IMG/VR virus record: IMGVR_UViG_3300025402_000010
Span: 1-59,416 of that record
Length of the DNA stretch: 59,416 nucleotides
Origin: a virus
Reading direction: 5' to 3' (one strand)
A program made the position numbers and the translations under genes. Under the pieces are notes generated by a model, which did not search any database, had not been told where the DNA came from, and saw nothing but the letters and a program-made list of their open reading frames with translations. Below, piece by piece: positions 54,763-59,416 of this stretch. Within the stretch, counting starts at the first letter, position 1; every line of letters begins with the position of its first letter.

Positions 54763-55691
54763 TGTATCGGTTTATCCCATTTAAGTTCTTTACCCAATGC
54801 ATCAGAGAATGGAGAAAACTTTTTATGTCTTTCCCACATTCCATAACGTTCTAGTATATAGTTTTTATGCCATTCTGCATGTGCTTCAATTAAATTACTC
54901 TCGCCATACCCACTAATAGAATTAGTTTGAAGAACTTTCTTTAAACTATCAGGTGCATTGTCTTTCATTGCTATATATTGATCATTCATAGAATCAATAT
55001 CTGTGCCAGTATGTGCTGCGAGTGTGCTTGATACATGATCTAAAATAGGTTTCTTGTCTACTCTATCTTCAAATCTTGCGGTAGCGTTGTGGCGATCAAC
55101 AAGCATATCAGTGAACTTAAGTAGTTCGTCTGGTTTTCTAATAGCTCTGGTGTGTCCAAGTTCATGGGCAAGTGTTTGAGACAATACCATAGAATTTGTA
55201 GTATCATTCTCTTCTGCATACGGTATAGAAGAGTTGACATTTTTGCTGTCATTCGCAGACATTATGCCTGGGTCTTCAAAAAGATTGCCTATGTGTTCAC
55301 CGTGTCTAGTGAACCTAAAACTTACATCTCTGGCCAAAAGATCTAAAGCACTTAACGTATCACGAATTGATTCTGGATGATTGATTGGATTCCAATAAGC
55401 TCTTCTAGTATTTTCGTTCATCTTAGAGTGATCATAAATTAATGCAGTGTTGCCGGTGGCTCTATTGATTAACTTATGTACATCAGGTGTTTTTACTTTA
55501 TTGCGTCGAGCAAATGGTGAAGGGTCACCAAATGTTGGCTCTTCCCCTTCTCTTTTACTCCATTCCTGCGGAGCAAACCAATGTTCACCGTCTGGCTGTC
55601 CTGTTGTCTGGATCTCCCACCCTTCGGGCAGTACCGTTTCAAGCTCCCGTCTACTCTTGCGTGTTGTAGCGTAACGGGTAGACCAATTCAC
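54759..55691 (-). CDS. Zinc metallopeptidase (HExxH) with MNWSTRYA tag
   Basis: A 310-residue protein beginning at GTG (MNWSTRYATTRK). SQTLAHELGHTRAIRK contains the zinc-binding HExxH (His176, Glu177, His180); a third ligand could lie in EAHAEWHKN further on. The N-terminal 120 residues are polar, with many Arg and Asn residues. No signal peptide. A phage-borne zinc peptidase could act in the virion or on host proteins after ejection. The gene overlaps its neighbours by 4 nt on both sides, so three tagged genes are co-translated. Confidence 0.65.
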   Translation of the reverse strand: MNWSTRYATTRKSRRELETVLPEGWEIQTTGQPDGEHWFAPQEWSKREGEEPTFGDPSPFARRNKVKTPDVHKLINRATGNTALIYDHSKMNENTRRAYWNPINHPESIRDTLSALDLLARDVSFRFTRHGEHIGNLFEDPGIMSANDSKNVNSSIPYAEENDTTNSMVLSQTLAHELGHTRAIRKPDELLKFTDMLVDRHNATARFEDRVDKKPILDHVSSTLAAHTGTDIDSMNDQYIAMKDNAPDSLKKVLQTNSISGYGESNLIEAHAEWHKNYILERYGMWERHKKFSPFSDALGKELKWDKPIQ

Positions 55692-56026
55692 GATTGCTCT
55701 CTCCCCACCATTAAACCGTGAATTGTAGTGTAACTTGCATTATCAATACTAGGCCCATGTACTACTGTGAATTTTCCACCTTTATGACCATCAAGCCCAT
55801 TAGGGTCATAAATTGCAGTATCTTCACTAGACTTTCTACATCCACCATTTGAGCAATGATGAATTATTGCCATAAACGGACGCCATTGCTCTCGGTACAT
55901 TTTTTCATTGCTTGTACCAGGCACTCTTCGCCATTGTTTATTACCAAAATTAAACTCATAGGCATTACTTAAACCACCTATGAACCTAGTGTTATCGTCA
56001 CTAGAGTAACGTAAATTCCAGTTCAT
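55688..56026 (-). CDS. Hypothetical protein with MNWNLRYS tag
   Basis: A 112-residue protein. After MNWNLRYSSDDNTRF it continues as a small beta-rich domain (YEFNFGNKQWRRVPGTSNEKMYREQWRPFMAIIHHCSNGGCRKS) ending FTVVHGPSIDNASYTTIHGLMVGREQS. It has no close likeness to its tagged neighbours beyond the first eight residues. The start overlaps the terminase stop. Confidence 0.6.
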   Translation of the reverse strand: MNWNLRYSSDDNTRFIGGLSNAYEFNFGNKQWRRVPGTSNEKMYREQWRPFMAIIHHCSNGGCRKSSEDTAIYDPNGLDGHKGGKFTVVHGPSIDNASYTTIHGLMVGREQS

Positions 56027-58758
56027 CGTCTACCTGGCCTTCCCCGAGACATACCACCGTAATCACGCTGTGAACGCTGCGCACCAAACACACGTAGCCT
56101 ATCTCTAGCAGAGACAGGTTGCATATCGTTAGCGTTGCGGGTGTGGTAGCCACCCTGAGAACCAGACAATAGCTGTGTTTGACCAAGTTTATCACGCATT
56201 TCTAGCTTAACAAAGTTATCTTCTAGTAGAGAATCAACAATAACCATGAGGCAGTCAGATAAGTCTTCTGTACGGATAGGTCCAATATCTTGCTTCTTAA
56301 CTCGACCATTGACCTCTTGCAAGAACTTTAGCTCTTGCTCTAGCAAACTTGTTCCATTGGGGCCATACACATCACGGAACGAGTGTACCCAATTCATACC
56401 CAATGCAGATTTGAATCGTTCAGCACGACGCATGTTGCTTTCTTTGGTAAATTTTTCTTCACGCACCTTAACCTGGTGGGCAGGTCTAACCTGTTGCAAA
56501 CGCTTTTTTAATCGTGGCAATGTAACAAACGCACCGTATTGGTCAAATGAGAAAACCTTAGTTGTACGGAAATTGCATAACGTATCAACTAATTCCTCCT
56601 CTATCTCTTCGTAGTCGATCTGATTATCAGGGTAGTTTTCGGGGTCCCATACCTTGATCCAGTCAATAACAACGTGGTACCACTCTTCACCGTCTTCAGG
56701 GTCAGCGATCTTTTCTACGTGACCAATCATGGCTGCTGTATTAGCACCGGATTTTGATGGGTCGCAGTGGCCCGTGTAAACAATGCTAAATTTGCCTTCG
56801 TGCTGTAGCTCAAGCTCTCGAAGCTCACCATTAGCATCAATAAACGGATCAAACATACGCTCAACCATTTTTGGATTGAGGTAAGCATTAGTAACTTCAG
56901 CCCATTGGCTTAGACGCTCAACCCTAAACGTGTCAGGCTCACGCTTTTCCATGGATTGCATTTGTTCGTCGTAGCTCTGAGGTGCACGACGGTAAAACGA
57001 AACAAATCTTGGGTCATCCCAGTCTTCGTATGGCCCCCACGATGGTAGCTGTGCCATCATCATGTTTGGATACATGGGTGCACCGTCTTCATTCTTCTCT
57101 AACGCAGACTCGTACAGGCTGTATGCTTTACCAACCTTGGTATTGTGGCTAAACATACCAGCAGCAAGCAATGTGCTAGTAGAAGTACCCAGAGCAATAA
57201 CATCGCGGTTGCCCGCATCTTCTATGGACTCAACAGTAACATACTTGGACGTCTTATCATAAATTCTTGTGCCATAGAATTGGTTAGTAAATTTTGAGAG
57301 TAAACGACGTGGTCGGATTGAACCGAGGAACTTCATCTTTTCCGATGAACCACCATTGATAATAATATCAATGCAATCTCTTCCTTCTTCTTTTAATGTT
57401 GTGCTAATATCACAACCACGTTCGATAAGTAACTCAACGATGTTATCTAATACTGGGCCTTTATTCTGTGCTATGCCGAGCAAACCCTGCTTAGAATAAT
57501 AACCTTCGCCATCGAATATCCCTGAAAGATAACCAGCATCGTATGATTTGTCTGTTTCCCATGTATCCGTGTAACGAATCATGTCACCCGGCTTAAGATT
57601 TTTGGTTTTAACCCAGTTTAATTCAGAAGAATAAGGCTTCTTTGTTAGCCAAAGGTGCTCACCGGTGCAAACAACTTCAGGACCATCAGTTTTTAATTTA
57701 AGTGTTGGAGCGTTGATAATAGATGTTTCTTCAACGACTGCTTGACGCCAGCTTCTACCGTTGCCCTTGCCACCTGGAGCATACTCATCAAAACCAATTA
57801 TCTTATCCCCGACTTTTAATGAACCGACAGGAACCCACGTGAGGTCTTCTAGAAGGACCGGAGTCTCCGGTACCAAACAAAACGGTGATGTGGGTACGTA
57901 AATCAAACCATCTTTACCCATCTGGTCCAATGCAGGGGTAATAGCGTTGTATACTTCGTCAGACGTTCTTGCACCACCCGTACCGACCAACATGTGTGCA
58001 AACTCGTCGAACATAACGCCAAAGGCAGCAGCACCACGCGAGGCTTTAGAGTTACTCGTCACAGCCATGTTACGGATACTAGCGATCAAACGGCTAGGTC
58101 TGATGTCTCTCGATTCAAATGCGGCGATGCGTCTGATGTCAGCAGGCGTACGCAAAGCAAGAAAGTGCTCCTTAGCGTCAGCAATATATGGCTGGAAGCA
58201 TGGAGCATTAATGATGGTGTTTGCAAGGTCAGCAAACTGGTATTTCTTAGCCTGTTCAATGTTCGTAGCAACGCAAAACAGGTAAAGGTCTTTTGACTTG
58301 TCAATGTTGTAGTAGTACTGGGGGTCGTCAAGCATAAGCAGTTCCCAGTTTTTATATGCACCCAGGATTCCGCCAATGTGGCCCTTACCGCCACGACGAC
58401 CCGTGATGTTTACCACTTCACGAAAATGCTTGTAACCATTTGCTTTCAAGTATGCGATCCGGTCAAGGATGTCCGGGCTTACGCCTATTCTATCACCGTT
58501 AAAATCAAAATCTTTGGTCCACTTATCAATGATTTCGTAGTCATAATCGTCAAGGTTTTCTGTCTCAAGCATGATAAGTTTAAGAAGCGTGCGTTGACGT
58601 GGGAAAAGCTTACTACCACCCAAGAAGCTTGGGTGCTCAGCAAACGTGACAATATCAGGTAGATCAGCCTTTTCTTTGAGGCTTTTCTTGGCTATCTCAA
58701 AGAAGTCTTGCTGTCCACGAAGAATGTTAGCATTACTATTCTTTGTAATTTTAGGCAT
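56023..58758 (-). CDS. terL: Terminase large subunit with intein
   Basis: A 911-residue precursor. The ATPase part shows a Walker A variant NITGRRGGKGH (residues 117-127), Walker B FGVMFDEFAHM (246-256) and the coupling motif YVPTSPF (287-293). The nuclease part follows: FSIVYTGHCDPS, VFSFDQYGAFVTLP and DLSDCLMVIVDS supply the acidic metal ligands. Between Phe293 and Thr540 lies a 246-residue intein, so the mature protein is about 665 residues. The enzyme packages DNA into proheads by ATP hydrolysis and cuts concatemers. It lies 48 kb from the portal gene, an unusual separation. Confidence 0.9.
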   Translation of the reverse strand: MPKITKNSNANILRGQQDFFEIAKKSLKEKADLPDIVTFAEHPSFLGGSKLFPRQRTLLKLIMLETENLDDYDYEIIDKWTKDFDFNGDRIGVSPDILDRIAYLKANGYKHFREVVNITGRRGGKGHIGGILGAYKNWELLMLDDPQYYYNIDKSKDLYLFCVATNIEQAKKYQFADLANTIINAPCFQPYIADAKEHFLALRTPADIRRIAAFESRDIRPSRLIASIRNMAVTSNSKASRGAAAFGVMFDEFAHMLVGTGGARTSDEVYNAITPALDQMGKDGLIYVPTSPFCLVPETPVLLEDLTWVPVGSLKVGDKIIGFDEYAPGGKGNGRSWRQAVVEETSIINAPTLKLKTDGPEVVCTGEHLWLTKKPYSSELNWVKTKNLKPGDMIRYTDTWETDKSYDAGYLSGIFDGEGYYSKQGLLGIAQNKGPVLDNIVELLIERGCDISTTLKEEGRDCIDIIINGGSSEKMKFLGSIRPRRLLSKFTNQFYGTRIYDKTSKYVTVESIEDAGNRDVIALGTSTSTLLAAGMFSHNTKVGKAYSLYESALEKNEDGAPMYPNMMMAQLPSWGPYEDWDDPRFVSFYRRAPQSYDEQMQSMEKREPDTFRVERLSQWAEVTNAYLNPKMVERMFDPFIDANGELRELELQHEGKFSIVYTGHCDPSKSGANTAAMIGHVEKIADPEDGEEWYHVVIDWIKVWDPENYPDNQIDYEEIEEELVDTLCNFRTTKVFSFDQYGAFVTLPRLKKRLQQVRPAHQVKVREEKFTKESNMRRAERFKSALGMNWVHSFRDVYGPNGTSLLEQELKFLQEVNGRVKKQDIGPIRTEDLSDCLMVIVDSLLEDNFVKLEMRDKLGQTQLLSGSQGGYHTRNANDMQPVSARDRLRVFGAQRSQRDYGGMSRGRPGRR
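57142..57879 (-). mobile_element. Intein within the terminase, with LAGLIDADG-type endonuclease
   Basis: Residues 294-539 of the terminase precursor. It starts with Cys294 (CLVPETPVLLEDLTWVPVGS, block A), has a block-B-like VVCTGEHLWLT, a LAGLIDADG-type motif LSGIFDGEGYY (near 411) and ends in DVIALGTSTSTLLAAGMFSHN followed by Thr540. This is the standard layout Cys1, TxxH, terminal HN, nucleophile +1. Only one clear LAGLIDADG motif is visible, so the endonuclease may be single-motif or degenerate. It interrupts directly after the conserved TSPF coupling motif, a site where inteins would be hard to delete imprecisely. Confidence 0.9.
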
Positions 58759-58761
58759 GTA

Positions 58762-58998
58762 TTACCAGTCTGCGTCGAGATCCATGTAATCGTTGCGCCA
58801 GTCGCTTGGGTCTAAGCTAACATTACCATGTTTGTGTGCCATCATAGCTTTGAATGCTTCGATAGCTTTCTCACGGCTATCATGATGAGACAAGACCTTA
58901 CCCGTACCTTTTTGTATGATGACCCACTTACCATCACGCTCTTTAATGTATTGGTAGTGGTCTTTCTTTTCTTTAGCATAACGCTCGTTGAAGTTCAT
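58762..58998 (-). CDS. Small protein with MNFNERYA tag
   Basis: A 78-residue basic protein: MNFNERYAKEKKDHYQYIKERDGKWVIIQKGTGKVLSHHDSREKAIEAFKAMMAHKHG. The part KWVIIQKGTGKVLSHHDSREKAIEAFKAM looks like a small beta-beta-alpha module (a common short-repeat form in phage proteins). The ATG at 58998 is favoured by the tag shared with other genes; a longer frame to 59007 lacks support. Confidence 0.65.
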   Translation of the reverse strand: MNFNERYAKEKKDHYQYIKERDGKWVIIQKGTGKVLSHHDSREKAIEAFKAMMAHKHGNVSLDPSDWRNDYMDLDADW

Positions 58999-59013
58999 TA
59001 GAAACATATATAA

Positions 59014-59416
59014 TCAACCTTGATAAGGGCAATCTGGTCCATGATAATTAGTGGTGCTCAAATCTACACCACAACCACCGCATGGTTGTTTATATGAAAT
59101 TGGTTCACGAGAACGTCTGAATTCGTCATTATCAATTTGAGAACGTCTGAATTCATCCATTTGAGAACGTCTGAATTCGTCATTATCAATATAACTCTGG
59201 TCGGGTATCGACATGTTGCCCTGGTTTTCACCATAAAAATCAGAAGCTTCCTTCTTGTTATCCCCGCCGCCATGCTTCTTTACAATGCTTGCAGCCCATG
59301 ATGCACCAGCGTCACCGCCCCATGCAAGCCATGCAACCTTACCGGGACTGTCGTTGTTCCAGTCCTTACCCTTCTTGTCAACACGGTGACGTGAAAAGTA
59401 TGAGTGCATACGCTTA
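59014..59416 (-). CDS. Partial protein with AKRMHSYFSRH domain and EFRRS repeats
   Basis: The frame runs off the right edge without a stop, so the N-terminus is probably missing. The visible part begins KRMHSYFSRHRVDKKGKDWNN...KVAWLAWGGDAGASWA, a small domain often found in phage head-region proteins. It is followed by three DEFRRS repeats (near residues 77-98), and ends in a Cys set PCGGCGVDL...CPYQG that could bind zinc. Function unknown. Confidence 0.6.
   Translation of the reverse strand, partial: KRMHSYFSRHRVDKKGKDWNNDSPGKVAWLAWGGDAGASWAASIVKKHGGGDNKKEASDFYGENQGNMSIPDQSYIDNDEFRRSQMDEFRRSQIDNDEFRRSREPISYKQPCGGCGVDLSTTNYHGPDCPYQG
59109..59190. repeat. Short tandem repeat in coding sequence
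   Basis: GAGAACGTCTGAATTC occurs three times (59109, 59139 and 59163 onward), with spacers of 14 and 8 bases that keep the reading frame. It encodes the repeated DEFRRS units. The unequal spacers suggest slippage or duplication. Confidence 0.8.

Noticed and set aside
59109-59190. A CRISPR-like array
   Set aside because: Only three units of 16 bases with very short unequal spacers that stay in frame; they are coding repeats (DEFRRS).

Overview
The window is a stretch of a tailed double-stranded DNA phage genome. Terminase large subunit, portal, capsid-maturation protease and a partial major capsid protein are all recognisable. An actinobacterial host is inferred: there is a WhiB-like regulator (four Cys and a GIYGG turn), an Rpf-like secreted transglycosylase and holin-like proteins of actinophage type. 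Base composition is moderate to AT-rich for an actinophage, so a low-GC (for example freshwater) actinobacterium is plausible, but this is inference. No DNA polymerase, integrase or tail tape-measure gene is seen, so the window is part of a larger genome.

Layout. (1) Positions 1-32486, minus strand: the virion-morphogenesis arm, running leftward from about 32.5 kb to the capsid gene cut by the left edge. It holds many Cys-rich putative metal-binding proteins (four very large ones at 10.4-18.2 kb), a Dps-like ferritin, a metallophosphoesterase, two papain-like hydrolases, an HNH protein, a tRNA cluster (Asn, Asp, Gln, Tyr) with an HNH homing-type endonuclease, a holin-like protein, portal and maturation protease. 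(2) 32487-33162: a divergent non-coding control region. (3) 33163-54155, plus strand: about 50 mostly tiny genes of the early/accessory type, with two parS-like sites, a MoxR AAA+ ATPase plus VWA pair, WhiB, a tRNA, a roughly 700-nt stretch that looks like a large structured non-coding RNA, and two systems of leader hairpins. (4) 54178-59416, minus strand: terminase large subunit with an intein, a metallopeptidase, an ADP-ribosyltransferase-like protein and small proteins. The plus block therefore splits the minus-strand structural arm.

Most noteworthy: (a) eight inverted repeats with an invariant AAGTA loop and changing but always complementary stems, seven of them 23-29 nt before a start codon, which look like an undescribed mRNA leader or operator family; (b) the 46.0-46.7 kb structured RNA candidate; (c) two perfect 16-bp parS palindromes in a non-coding centromere-like region; (d) an N-terminal MN(W/F)(N/S)xRY(A/S) tag on at least six otherwise unrelated proteins, including a metallopeptidase and an ART-like protein, which could be a capsid-targeting or ejection signal; (e) a tRNA gene whose two halves are separated by an HNH gene plus a complete tRNA-Gln. 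All functions are read from sequence by eye; no database search was run.
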